Part shown: one piece after another, positions 46,367 to 59,537 of the stretch | Position numbering within the stretch: position 1 is the stretch's first letter | Layout of the letters: each line of letters opens with the position of its first letter | From: Hypomesus transpacificus | Lineage: Eukaryota > Chordata > Actinopteri > Osmeriformes > Osmeridae | Length of the DNA: 64,000 nt | Direction: 5' to 3' | Assembly (NCBI RefSeq): GCF_021917145.1 | Contig: NW_025814039.1 | Span: 558,001-622,000 of the forward strand | Notes under the pieces: model-generated | Database searches by the model: none | Seen by the model: only the letters and a program-made list of their open reading frames with translations | What the model was told of the DNA's origin: nothing | Position numbers and translations under genes: made by a program

Positions 46367-47299
46367 GTAAGTTGAGTTCTGTCATGCCGTTATCATCATT
46401 GCATTTGTTAGTTGATAGGCTACATTTCCTTGAATCAGGCTTGATTTTGTTTTCTTCTCGAACGGTAAAGCGATCCAGGTTGTCATTACAAGTGATCTAG
46501 TTTCATACAAGATCGATATAGATGGCAACTGTTTCTGCCAACATTTGCATTTAAAAAGTGCTGTCTTTAAAGGGATGTTTTTAGGCCAGTGGTGGCTCTA
46601 TAAAACGTGTTCTTCCAACATGATCTACCTCTACTTAGACATTTCTAGCATAGAAGTAGGGTAACTCCGCTTTAAGTGATTGCTGTTGCATCACCTGTTT
46701 CAATAATGTTAACATGCATACGTCATTGGCTTTAGACGTTTTTCTACACTCTGCCCTTTGTTGTATTGCAATAGGCATGCTATAGGGCCAATTTATCCTC
46801 CCAACTTACTCACATGTTTATTTTCCAATGAAAATGTATTGGTAAACGTTTGTTGCATGTCTGTCATTTCATCATGTTTACTCCCCAATGACCCATCGGC
46901 TATCCTGCCGGCTGATTGAGACAGCCGGATAGGACAAATTAGGTTAGCTTCAACAGCTGCATTAATGGCACGTGTGTGGGTTCCGTTCAATCTGGTGGGC
47001 GGGATCAGGCCAAATGAGATCTATTGCACGTTACCCATTACAGGATATGACACTACTTAAGCACCTGAAGAACATCAACACACTGTCACCCCCTAGAATC
47101 GAAGATTTTGGTAACAATGTTAATTAGACTATCTCAATAAATGATCTCACATGCTCTTTGATGTGGAATCGTTTCTCCACCCTCTATCAAAAACGCTTAA
47201 AAGGATGGAAACGTCTAGGTATTGTATGCATCTTCAGTTCCGTCAGGGATTGCCGTTTCGGAGCCTTTAGTGTTGTGCTTACATTTCTTACAGGTACAA

Positions 47300-50200
47300 A
47301 TGGGGAGGATGATGACAGTATGTGCTCTCATGTGCCTTGTTTTGGCATTGCTGCCTTCTCACACAGGTATGACAAGTATATTATCATTAAAAACTATTTA
47401 CAACACATTTTACGTATATTTATTGACTGACTTCAGCTGGTATCCCATATTAAAATATGTGTACATAATGCAATAAATATTGTTAGTAATCATGTTAACT
47501 TTTTGCACTACATTTAACAATTTATAATTTGCATTGTTTCCTGTACACGTGCATCTCAAAGACATTTTCATCATCTCGAAGACATTTTCAGTATCTCTTA
47601 TTTTTCCTGTAATTGTATGTCTTTCGTTGTAACTTATTTCCAGCCTCTGTAGCAGTCATGTCGGTCGACTTGGGTAGTGAATGGATGAAAATAGCAATAG
47701 TAAAACCTGGCGTGCCAATGGAAATTGCTCTGAACAAGTGAGTGTGTTACCATATTAAAATGTCATGAAATAAGGGTCTGCACTAGTAGCACGTGTTTTT
47801 TTCCTTTTCAGCATACTTGCTGATAGTTTATTCAGATATTGAGGTGCTGGTATGCTAATGTAGCCTAGTTTGTGATACTCAAGAATGTTGTCTTTGCTAA
47901 ATTATCTTGGACCGCTCAATTGATTTAAATGCTCTCTTTTCCCTTGATTGTCTAAGGGAATCGAGAAGAAAAACTCCAGTTGCTGTGTGTTTGAAAGAGA
48001 ATGAGCGACTTTTTGGAGATGGTGCATTAGGAGTGGTAAGATAATTTCTTTAAACTATTTTGGAAAACTAGATTCAAACCTTTTTTTAAATTAAATGTGT
48101 GTTTCAGTCAAAGTATTGCACTTTAAGCTTAGGTCTGTAATACTTTTTCCACTTTGGTCTGAAATAAAAGTAAACCTCTGTAACCAAATATTTTATCTCT
48201 TTTCTCTTCAGTCTGTGAAGAACCCCAAGTTTGTTTACAGACATCTTCAGTCCCTGCTAGGTAAGAAGCATGACAACCTCCAGGTGGCGCTTTACCAGAA
48301 ACATTTTCCAGAGCATCAACTGCTAAAAGAAGAGGACCGGGGCACCGTTTACTTCAAAGACTTGGAGTAAGTTTTGTGTGACCACTTTCACTTGACTCAA
48401 TTTCAATTAGCAGTTTCTGTCTTCTATCAAATTAAAAACTATTGAAAAGACAGGACTGCATGACTTTGACATGCATCAATGTAAAGTATATGGGCCCCTT
48501 TGAAGGATTAAGAGAATAAATGGTGCTGGCTGAACAGGATCATATGGAATGTGATTATAGTTTGACAGTTTAAGAGGCTTCAGTAATGTTAACTTGCCTT
48601 TATGTGGTCTCTGTCCCACAGAGAGATGCAGTACACACCAGAGGAGCTGCTCGGGATGGTTTTGAACTATTCATGTAGCTTGGCTCAGGACTTTGCTGGT
48701 TGGTTTGTTTTACAGAATGCCGTTATGTGAGTAGAAACTCCCGTATGCAGAAGTAGGACAGCCACACTGACAAGTTTTTGTTTTTTAAATTTGTATATTC
48801 ACAGAGCAGCCCATTAAAGATGCAGTTATCACCGTTCCAGCCTTTTTCAATCAGGCAGAGCGTCGGGCCGTCTTGCAGGCCGCCCAGATGGCAGGGCTGA
48901 AGGTCCTTCAGCTCATTAACGACAACACAGCCGTGGCCCTGAACTACGGAGTGTTCCGGAGGAAAGACATCAACAGCACAGCACAGGTGCGCTTCTACCT
49001 TCACTAACAAACTTGCATGGCCAAATAAAAGTTTCACTGCCAAATTCCAGTTGACCCAAGAGTCTCCCTCTATTTCTCTCTCTCTTCTAGAATGTGATGT
49101 TCTTTGACATGGGCTCTGGCAGCACAGTGGCCACCATTGTCACTTACCAGACAGTAAAGACCAAAGAGGCAGGCGTTCAGCCACAGCTACAGATCCGAGG
49201 TGTAGGGTGAGTCCAGGCAGTCTGTAGGTGGGCCAACACTGTTACAATATGTTCTCAACACACCAATTATGCACTCGCCTGAGCAACCCCTTACATCTCT
49301 CAGACCAACAAAAAAAGCATATACTATATGTGTTTTTTATGTCATCAATTTGAGGGATGCACCAATATGGAAATTCTGGCTGATACCGATAACTTTATAT
49401 TTGGAAGCCGATAACCGATAAATGCCAATAAATACAAAGCCTGAGTCTGATTACAGAAACAAAAGGCAAACAAATAACGGCGCTTATTAAAACCTTAAAT
49501 GAAGAAACATCTAGATCTTTCTTTTCCCAAATGCCGATAAATACAAAGCCTGAGTCAGATTACAGGACCAAAAGGCAAACAAATAACGGCTTTTATTAAA
49601 ACCTTAAATGAAGAAACATCTAGATATTTATTTTACCAAAATGAACAGATTTCTTACAATTATACATTCCTATGGCCGACTTTCTTTTATATAAATAAAA
49701 TATATTGCCTGAAAGAAAAAAAACGTTGTTCAACGGGTGAAAATAATCCATAAATTATCGGGTTTTAATTTATCAACCACATTTTCTTATTGGACCGATA
49801 ATAATAATAACAACAACACAAAACATAAACATTCATCGGCCTAAACCGATCTGGTCACCAATTATATCGTGCATCCCTAATCATTTTGACATACTGACAA
49901 CCTTCCCTATGAACAAAAAAATTGCCCAGCGTCATGAATCAGAACTGTTGCCTCCTTTCTGTATATACACCCGCCTAGCTTTGGTGTTGTCCACAGGTTT
50001 GACCGCTCACTGGGGGGCTTTGAGATGGAGCTGAGGCTTAGGGACCACCTGGCCAAGCTGTTCAACGAGCAGAAGAAGAGCAAGAAGGACGTACGGGAGA
50101 ACCACCGCGCCATGGCCAAGCTCCTTAAGGAGGCTCAGAGGCTGAAGACGGTGCTTAGTGCCAATGCTGAATTCATGGCCCAGGTGAATTGTTGCGTGAT

Positions 50201-53200
50201 GTCTCTGGTGTTAACCTCTCCCCTCTTGAGCCTCCATCCCTTTATTCTGCCTTCCAGCTGTCCTGCTTTATTCCTCTGCTCTTTGGTGCTCTGTAATTTT
50301 TCAGGAAAGGATTACAGTGAATGGCAGGCATTGTGCATTCGATTCCCATATGGACTTGGATGTTTTCAACACAACTGGATCTGCTGCTATGATATTTTAC
50401 AATTAATTGGATTGTGATGTATGGGAGAAATACTGTTTTGTGTGGCTGTGTATTGGAATAAAAGAAGCCCTTCTAGGGGCTGGCAGGATTTAGGTGTGTT
50501 AGAGCAGCACGTTTTGATACCACGATACCTGTCTGTCTTCCACTCTCCTCCCATGCAAGCATTTTGCTTAAGGTGCTGTTGCAGTGAACCGACTGAGCTC
50601 CAGCTAATGGGCTCTTTATCTAACAGCCAGGTGGTGACACTGAAGAGAACACTCATTACTGAAGTTTGGGTCAGCAGTGGTAATGGGTAGCTAGATGTTA
50701 AATGGTTTTTGGAGTAGCAAATGTAGACAGATTAACAGAGTGGGGTGATGGTCAAGAAGGAAGAGCAGAGCTTTTGTATACCAAACCTTTTCCAAATAAG
50801 GGCACATGGTACATTCTCGGTCGGGAAAGTTCAAGTGCATACTATATTTTTCCTAATGAAACAGTCTCATTACTGTATGCTAAGGAGACATTTGGTGAAG
50901 AGTTATGTGGTTTTCTCCAGCTGTCTGCATCCTTTGTGTACTCATCGCTCCTTTATGAATGTTTCAGGTGGAAGGGCTGATGGATGACATCGACTTCAAG
51001 TCTAAAGTCACCCGCGTGGAGTTTGAAGCCCTGTGCACCGACCTGTTTGAAAGAGTGCCCCACACTGTGCAGGATGCTCTCAGCTCTGCTGAAATGTCCC
51101 TGGTCAGTCAACTCTCCATCCTAGCTGTCCTTCCTAGCTACCATTTGATTAAATCTGAGCAAGTTGTCACCAGATAAACAGTTAAGGTAATGAAGCTTAT
51201 TACGTTCCTTCCTGACCCCACAGGATGAGATTGAGCAGGTCATACTTGTAGGTGGAGCCACCAGAGTGCCCAAAGTTCAGGAGGTCCTCCTCAAAGCTGT
51301 GGGCAAGTAAGTGTTGATCAATATGCCATAATGGCAGAAGGGTGCAGATGTTGACTGTACATAGAGAGAGGTTGTGTGAATCCAATCATCTAGTTATTAT
51401 ATTTTGGACTTTGCACATTGGATGTAGGAACTGCATATATTGTATTTCATAAACTTTAGGCTTGTGTTTTTAATGTATCTTTTAATGTATTTGTATTATT
51501 GACCAGAAATGCTGACATGGGATTTGACATTTTAAGCAGTTGAGCGAAGGTCTCGGTGGTCACAACCACACTGGCCTGTTTTTCCTCGTATGGTTTTGTG
51601 CTTACTGTGTGTTTTGACTTCTCTCAGAGAAGAACTGGGGAAGAACATCAATGCTGACGAGGCAGCAGCCATGGGGGCTGTGTACCAGGCGGCTGCTCTC
51701 AGTAAGGCCTTCAAGGTCAAACCCTTCCTCGTTCGAGACGTCGCAGTGTTCCCGATTCAGGTAGTGCAGGCCGTCCTCTTGTTTCACCATATTACATCCA
51801 ACTATCTGCCACTGTGTACCATAGTGCATTCCAGTCATGCAACAGATTTTAAAAGCATGAGCTGTTTGGATTTACACAAACCTGGCAACATCTGTCTCTC
51901 AAGGTGGAGTTCACTCGTGAGTCAAAAGAGGAGGACGGAAGCAAGAGCCTAAAGCACAACAAGCGTATCCTGTTCCAGAGGATGGCGCCCTACCCCCAGC
52001 GCAAGGTCATCACCTTTAACCGCTACACCGATGATTTTGCCTTCTACATCAACTATGGAGACCTAAGCTTCCTGGGGCAAGAAGATCTCAGGTACATGAA
52101 AATCTAAACTGAGTGATGTTTTGACAAGAACAATATGCAAATGTGTTGTTCGCACATGAAGTTAATTCTATTTTAGTACTAGTCAGCTTTTGTAGATTTT
52201 TTTTTATATTAACACCCTACACCTCTAACACATTGTTTTTTTTGTTTTTTTTTAAACATCAAACAACTTCCATCTTGTCAATGTTCATGCAGCGTGTTTG
52301 GTTCTCTGAACCTGACCACAGTGAAGCTGTCTGGGGTGGGCAGCAGCTTCCACAAACATGGTGATGCAGAGCCCAAGGGCATCAAGGCCCACTTCAACAT
52401 GGATGAGAGTGGAGTCCTTCTGCTAGACCGGGTCAGTGATGTAGCTTAGTAACTGAAACATTTTAACATTACCACACAGGCACCTTTTCATTAATTACAC
52501 AAATAACATGAAAGATCTGCTCCTTTTGGGGTTTGGACATTTTTGAAGTTTTGGTTGCTGTTTTAGGTTGAGTCCGTTTTTGAGACTATTATGGAGGACA
52601 AAGAAGAGGAATCTACACTGACAAGTAAGTTTGGTGCTTGTAAAAGGCAAAATAACAATGAAAATGGCCTCCCTTCATTTGATTCTATTTATAACTGCTC
52701 TCCCTTGTTTACTTGTTTCTAGAACTGGGAAATACCATCTCTAGCCTTTTTGGAGGGGGGACATCAGAACCAAACGCAAATATAACCGAGCCAGTTCAAG
52801 TAAACCTTTTACTTTCTCAATTTCTCATGCTTTCTTCTGCAATGTACATGTTGACACTTAAAGTGCATGTGCTAGCAGGATTTCACCATTGCTTGCAGAA
52901 TTCCCTACTATCAGGCAAACAAAATGTTCCAATTTCTCTGCTTTTACTGTATTGCAATATGATATTTTTATTCATCTCCAGGATGAGGAGGAGGTGCCTC
53001 CAGAGCCTGGGAAGGAGCAGGAGGAGCAGGGCAAGAAGGAGGAGGCTGGTCAGGAGGAGAACCAGGAGGTCAATCGGGAGGCTGAGGATCAACCTTCGGA
53101 TGCACCGGACACAGATAAAGAGAAGGTTGAACAACACGGAGCCAATGGGAAATCTGGAGATCCTCAGGTGAGCAGACTGTTCAAGTCTTCTATTGTCAGA

Positions 53201-55636
53201 ATCACAAAACAACACAGTCTGACTGGGCACTGAAATTCTAAGGACAAGACTACGCAAGGCAACCTGGCAAAACATGACCTATAAGTACACAGAACATAGA
53301 TTACATCTATGCTAAATAAGTAAACCTCCTAAATATACAGATAATATTCTATCCAATATACTAAACCTCTAATACACATAATAACCTATACTAACCTTAT
53401 AAACCTATTCTAGGTGTACATTTATCAGCCGCCTTGTTATCCAAAATCATGCATATAGTATGAAGGAGGAGGGGAAGTAGTTTGCTCCCATAAAGCAGAT
53501 GGAATGCCAAAGACATTAATTAAATCCCTTCAAGCAGGATGAAAAGGAAGGTGGCAAAACGGAAACCAAGGAAGAGGAGAAAACTGCAGAAGAAGAGGCA
53601 GCTGAGAAGAAAGTCAAGTCCCAGAAGAAGGCCAAGATCTCTGAGGAAATTACTGTAGAACTGCTGGTCAACGATATCGTCAACCCTACCCTCGACCAAA
53701 TCAACACCTCCAAGAAAAAGTATGCTGCTTGCAATCTCATTTATGAAGGAAAAATATTTCTTCCATTGCGCTAGGATTGCTCAAACTCGATGATCTGAGC
53801 TGCGTTTTTGTTTTTCAATGGTTATGGTAGTTTGAGAATTTTAAAAGATGTTCCGTTCTCTTTCAAGGTTACAAGACCTTACTGACAGAGACCTGGAGAA
53901 ACATGAGAGAGAGAAGACGCTGAACAGTCTGGAGGCTTTCATCTTTGAGACGCAGGTAAAGATCCTGTTTTAAAGTTTCTTGTTGACATCACTGTCATCT
54001 GAAACAGTGGAAAATACTTAAATTAGAATTTTTTTTTTTTTTTTAAGGAACCAACTGATCAAGTCCTAGGGTTGAGGGGTATGGTAGTGTTTAAATTGGT
54101 CTATATGGGACGCCCCGATAGTGTGACTTGTACCACACCCGTAGGACAAGCTATACCAGGACGAGTTCCAGGCGCTGGTGTCTGAGGAGGAGAAGGAGGA
54201 GATTTCAGCCAAGCTGAGTCAGGCCTCTGAGTGGATGGATGAAGATGGCTATTCGGCTGCTACCAAAGAACTGAGGGAGAAACTGTCAGAGTTGAAGAAG
54301 CTGTGCAAGGCCATGTTCTTCAGGGTGGAGGAACGCAGAAAGTGGCCTGACCGGCTGGCTTCCCTGGAGAGCATGCTCAACACCTCTTCCTACTTCCTCA
54401 GGTGAGGGCCCCAGTGGTTGCCATCATTGTGATCTCAAGGCAGTGGTTTGAACAAGGCAATGGAATACTCTAATGGATTGCTAGAGTTTTGATTAATTGT
54501 ATATGGTCATGTTTGAGATCTGATATAATTTACCTTATCTTTTTAGGAGCGCAAAACTCATTCCTGAGGATGACCAGATCTTCAGTGAAGTTGAGCTGAA
54601 GACTTTGGAGAAAGTCATCAACGAAACCACAGTACAGTAATTCTTTGTGTGGCTTATTCTCTTTCTGTACACATGGTGCATTGTTAGTCAACCTTTTGAA
54701 ACAGAAACCCAGCTATTTTAATCCTTTACTCCTCACAGACATGGAAGAATGCCACGGTGGCGCAGCAAGACAAGCGTTCTCCCACAGAAAGGCCTGTCCT
54801 GTTGTCCAAAGACATTGAGTCCAAATTGGCCTTGCTGGACCGTGAGGTCAACTATCTGCTCAACAAGGCCAAGTTTGCTAAGCCCAAGGCCAAGCCTAAA
54901 CCCAAGAACAGCACCAATTCAGAGGGCAGCAAAGCTAACGGTACAGCAGAAGAGAAAGTAATTCCTCAAACGGAGGAGAGCACAAAAGGTGCGTGGGGGG
55001 AGGGTAAAACACAAGTTCTGTGCATTTTAATTTTAATATTCTGAGTTATGTATGTACTAATAGTTAACTTCACTTTTTGTGTATTTAATTATTGTCATTT
55101 TTAAAGTGATTGACAATATTGAAATTATCCATCTGACATCCAACAGAAAGTGTTGTGCCACCGGTTGAGGAGACACCCACCAAAGAGACTATTGGACAGG
55201 ATGCAGAGCCAACCATACAATCACAGATTTTGGATGAAACGAGTACAGGTACATATGCCATGGCGACAGGTTTTGCCATAGGAACTGTCTGCATATGTGC
55301 ACTGCTGTATAGTCTTAAAAGAGGTGTGTTCGACTTCATGCAGTGCCGGTGGCGTTGACGGCTGCCTTGAATCTGAGAATGCCATTGGTTCCTTCAAGTC
55401 AGCCGGGCTGCAGACGACGCCAGCCCTGCATGAAGTCGAACGCACCTAATGGCTCAACAGCAGTGTGCAATGGTTGGAAAGGACCATATTTTTGTAGTTG
55501 TGATGTATAGTTTAGCCTTTTGTTTTAAATTTATCCAAATGCATTTCCAGCTAAACAAGAATCATTTTTATAATTTCAATTCACAGAAGCGCCTGAGAAA
55601 AAACGACTCGAAAACCACATTGAGGATGAATTATAA
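47300..55636 (+). CDS. hyou1: HYOU1 (ORP150/GRP170), ER Hsp70-superfamily chaperone
   Basis: Twenty-three coding exons: 47300-47366, 47644-47737, 47957-48035, 48212-48366, 48622-48698, 48805-48986, 49091-49206, 49997-50183, 50968-51102, 51224-51306, 51628-51760, 51904-52091, 52293-52431, 52567-52624, 52723-52799, 52982-53167, 53538-53719, 53868-53955, 54145-54401, 54547-54631, 54739-54988, 55147-55248, 55587-55636. Total 989 aa (human 999). It is an ER-lumen chaperone and nucleotide-exchange factor for BiP. A signal peptide (about residues 1-23) precedes the ATPase domain with [30 protein letters not shown] and [17 protein letters not shown] beta domain, a long acidic insertion ([12 protein letters not shown]...) and the helical lid ([14 protein letters not shown]) follow. 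The C terminus IEDEL is a KDEL-type retrieval signal. Several NxS/T sites are visible. It is head-to-head with vps11. Confidence 0.97.
49353..49880. mobile_element. hAT-like MITE in hyou1 intron
   Basis: GAGGGATGCACCAATATGG opens and ATTATATCGTGCATCCCTAA closes the segment, giving inverted termini. Inside, a 108-bp unit is tandemly duplicated (words AATAAATACAAAGCCTGAGT and GAAGAAACATCTAGAT occur in each). No coding capacity. It lies between the exons 49091-49206 and 49997-50183. Confidence 0.75.
55322..55447. repeat. GC-rich palindromic repeat, copy 2
   Basis: AGGTGTGTTCGACTTCATGC and GCATGAAGTCGAACGCACCT are 20-nt inverted ends. The core matches copy 1 at 22332-22459 in the reverse orientation. 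It lies in the last intron of hyou1. Confidence 0.85.
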
Positions 55637-57888
55637 CAGCTGGAACTGAAAGGAATAATTTTGTTGTATTTATTGACAATGTTACGTTTCTTCTGTGTTT
55701 TTGATTTCGTTTTGCCCCTCCAAAAAATAGTAATAATAACTTAGAAGTGGGAATGTGTCCGACTTTTTGTCTACACTCGTTATCACCACCTCCTCTTGTT
55801 TCATGTTATTTTGCTCCCCTTGTCTGTGATGCTGTGCCGCAGAGCACTTACAACCCCTGGAAAACCAGTAAATGAAATCAACCCATAGCTCCTTTTTGTG
55901 AGTCACACCATTGTCTGAGACTTTGGAGGAAAACTAAGGAAATATTAAATACTGTTAGTTTTATTTATTATCATGCATTGTCATACTGCAACATATGTTT
56001 GTCCAATACAGCTGCATCTTACATACTGTGTAAAAAAGGACCAACTCCAATGAAGTGCAGCAGTGCGTTTCATGTTCTGGTCAAAAAGGGTTGTCTTCAT
56101 GTGCTGTTATCCTCAAAAGTGTCTTTGGTTCACAAAGGGCAAATGGCTATTGTGCAGTTTTGTATAATTTCAAAGCCAGTTTGTATATCTTGAAGTGATA
56201 ATGATGCCATTGCTGGAAGATAAATGGTTTGTCATGAGAAAGAAATCCTACAGAATGCCTTGAGGTTTCTTACAGTACATGTTGGGGTTTTCTAAAAGAA
56301 GAAACAAACTAAATTGGATATAAAGTGACAAGGTTTGGCCATGAAAATAAAATTGATACTGCCAAGTTATTGCTTATCCAGTTGGAATGTACCACTGAAT
56401 TGGAATGAGCTTAGATATAGGACAAACCTACCCTCAACTCCTTGTTGCCTGTAATTTTTCTGTCTTTTCCTCCTGATACAGTTTTTAGATATTTTCCCTA
56501 ATTCAATTACCAAATTTTGAGTTTAAAGATTTTCAGTTTGAACCTTTAGGACTGCCGTACTGACAGGAAAATAACCAGATGGTTATCATGTCTCATGAGC
56601 TGCTTGGCCCAAGAAGTGCAGTTTTGTTTTGGTATTGCTTTTTGCTTTGTACTTTTGGCCTTGGGACAGATCATCAGAGATTGGATCCTTGGATCTTGAC
56701 CTTTTACAAATGAAAGGAAATGGATGATTGACTTGCATCTGTAGGCATGTTCTGGGTTGTTTACACTAACAATTTGACAAATTAGACCAAAACACTGATG
56801 AACCACCATTAATGATACCATAATGATACACATCCTACAGAATGTAGCCCATCTGGAATGTGCCCAGTAAATATTGAACTTGTTTATCACCTCAGATGGC
56901 TGGATTGTGAGCAGAAGACAATACTTTATTGGGAGTGGGACATGCCAATGTTTTCTTTCTAAAATGTTAATAAAGGTTTTTGTTTTTACATCTGTTCCCT
57001 TAAAAATATTTTTTATGAATTCAGCCACCTCTTCACATTAAATGTCTTGAAAATGTGAATGAATTAATATAACCAACTGGACATATTATGCACAATATTG
57101 ACCCAGAAGCCATCACAAACAAGTATAAAGTAAATGTCATACAGTAAACAGAATTTAGGTCAATTACATTTTATTAAAACCTGTTTTGGTTATAATAATA
57201 GCTGTTCATGTGGTTATAAAGCATATGTCTTAATATGTAGAGATTGCAAAATTGATAGTAATAGGTACAAAATGCCCCTTTATATTCCACCACAAAATTG
57301 AGTTAAGATATGCAGCACCATCACACCAGTAATTGAATAATGTATTACTAAACCCAACCTTGTACTCATTTCATTCTGACTGATGAACAGGAAGAACCAA
57401 TGATAGTCCTTCTAATTACCTAGCTAAACAACACTTTCAAATGTAGAATAATCATTTCAAGCATGCAGTACTGCTGTGAATGTTGCTCAAGCATATTATA
57501 AGTGCTTTTGTGTTTTCTTTGGACTTTGACCTTTTGTCATACCTGCCATTGAGATATTTGGATAGTTAAGTTTCAGGTCCCATGTCCTTAGTCTTAGTTG
57601 AGTGAATGAAAGCAACATGGATAGTCCAAGGATCATTTAGACTTAATCTTGAAATATATCAATTTGTCTCAGTGAATGTAAACTGGACATGAATTGTTGG
57701 CCAAAACAGGAAGTTTCATTGACCATTGACACTCAAATCTAGTGTTAAATTAAAGTGAAATACATATGAATGTGTGTGGAGATTGAGATTTCATAAATGT
57801 CACAACATTTCCATCTGGGAAATTGTACATTAAAAAACAGCGTCACTTCAGGTGAGTACGACGGAGCCTTGAACAGCCACACCCTACT
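55637..57888. other. 3'UTR of hyou1 and tail-to-tail spacer
   Basis: AT-rich DNA without a recognisable gene. AATAAA hexamers at 56346-56351 and 56969-56974 could end hyou1 transcripts. TTTATT at 57170-57175 is an AATAAA on the - strand that could serve the ZP gene. A 160-codon - strand frame (57028-56546) shows no family features. Confidence 0.5.
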
Positions 57889-59351
57889 TCACTCTTGTAA
57901 GTAGAGTATGCCTTTCTCTACCCAGCCTTGCTTTGAGGCATACATCTGGAAAGTTATGAATCCTGCCAGAGTGAGGAGGAGAGCACCTATGATCCCCACT
58001 GCTATGGCAACTTCCCATCCTTCTGCATGTTTGTCGACTTGTGCCACTGCAGAAACAAGCAGACATGATTAGACTGAGTAGACTAACTTGACAGGTTTGT
58101 TTCTCATGCACTTACATGTGACAAGAATGTTTGACCTGGTCCATTTTGTCACCTGAACCCACTGTTAAATAGCTTAGGGTACAAACAATATCTACTGACA
58201 TGGCTTTAAGTGGAACATATTATCTGAAGATTCTGCGATGGTGACAAAAGAACCATGTCCCTATGGATAAGTTTGGACTTACTGAGTCAAAATTATATCT
58301 GTTCTTTATTATTTCCCTTGAAGGGTTAAATATAGAAAGAAAAAGTTTTAACTTTTTGGTGAAATTGTCAGGATAAATCTGCATAATAATATCAACTCAT
58401 GACCAAACATAATATGCCTACCTTCAGACTCAATAAGACCAGCTGTAAAAGAGAAAAGAAAAAATCTAATTCAGGTGCATCACCAAGAATTTGGGGCCCT
58501 ACGTAATGAGATTACACTAGGCCCCTCAAAATACATAATGATCAGTATTGACTATTTGACAGCTCTGATCCAATTCATACCACTAATTCATATAACATTG
58601 ATGAGTATGGAAAGTGATCTGTAAATTCCTACTGTGCCTTCATTCTTTTGCTGAAGAGCCGATAAATGTTGAAGCATCCCAGAATGTTGAGACATCATTG
58701 AACGATGGACGGTCAGATTCTCACCGTTGTCCACTCGTGTGCTAATAGGGCCGGAGCTAACTGTGGCCATGTCCCTCTCTGAGGTGCCTTGGGTTGGAGA
58801 GACGTCTCGCCTCCGTCTCTTAGTAGTGCAGTTCTGAATGCAGGGTTGGGGGAGTGGGGTTTTAACATGACAATGGTCTTATAATGCAAAACAATTACAT
58901 CCTCTTTTCTTGTTGCAAATATTAATATTTGAGTTTCTGAAGTCAACAGAACTATCGTTTTGACATAAAAACGTATGTATTAGAAGGTATGTAAACCATT
59001 TCACATATCTATTTGATCTTTATGGACTTTCATTGATATTATGTCATGGTAAGAAACGTAAAACTATATATACTATTTATAATGCAATATAAATTATATA
59101 AAACTATTCATCTGTTTGTGAAACTGGGCCTAAAGCATCTTAACTCTAATCAGTTGAAGTTCATGTTTTAGCAACTGACCTGTTGCAGGGAGCTACAAAG
59201 AGAGGTCTCACACAGTCTGGCTATACAGTGGAGGTAGAAGGTGGATAGCGTCCTATTCTGGTGTTGAACAAACCGAAAGGCCTCAAAGGAGAATCGTGCT
59301 ACCTGCTGTTGTCCATTTACCCCTATCACTGTCTGGCCATCGCGGTTACAC
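57889..59351 (-). CDS. ZP-domain membrane protein, C-terminal exons (partial)
   Basis: Four exons in transcript order: 59351-59180, 58833-58725, 58442-58422 (a 21-nt microexon) and 58046-57889, closing in phase to a TGA. The first carries the end of a ZP-C subdomain (FSFEAFRFVQHQNRTLSTFY then LHCIARLCETSLCSSL), rich in paired cysteines. The second starts NCTTKRRRRDVSP, with a basic RRRR site typical of the furin-type cleavage after ZP domains, followed by a Ser/Thr-rich stalk. The last encodes a transmembrane helix (VAIAVGIIGALLLTLAGFIT) and a short tail ending YLQE. ZP proteins polymerise into extracellular matrices after cleavage. It may be a ZPLD1-like protein, but I cannot confirm that. 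The upstream exons (ZP-N, signal peptide) are not recognised in the window. Confidence 0.75.
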
Positions 59352-59467
59352 CTGGGAGACAGAGACACAAGGTTTTGCATGATGCTTTCCTTTACATTAT
59401 GGGATATATTTAACAGTCCAGAATATTTACCATAAAAATAGTTATTGACTTGGGGCATTAAACTACC

Positions 59468-59537
59468 GCACAGTGCCCATGATGCAGTTGGTTATTAAGA
59501 CATACAAATACAGATTACTTGAACTATAGATAGTGTA
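59468..59537. repeat. dispersed repeat related to the bbx intron array
   Basis: GCACAGTGCCCATGATGCAG and AATACAGATTACTTGAACTA match words in 5690-5890. It immediately precedes the Tc1 terminus. Confidence 0.65.

Noticed and set aside
51532..51838. - strand frames opposite hyou1 exon 51628-51760
   Set aside because: They are antisense shadows of the conserved [19 protein letters not shown] exon.
52883..53275. 130-codon - strand frame rich in Leu/Arg
   Set aside because: It is the complement of the acidic GAG/GAA-rich hyou1 exons.
56546..57028. 160-codon - strand frame
   Set aside because: No domain or splice context was recognised. It lies in the hyou1 3' region opposite a polyadenylation signal and has unremarkable composition.
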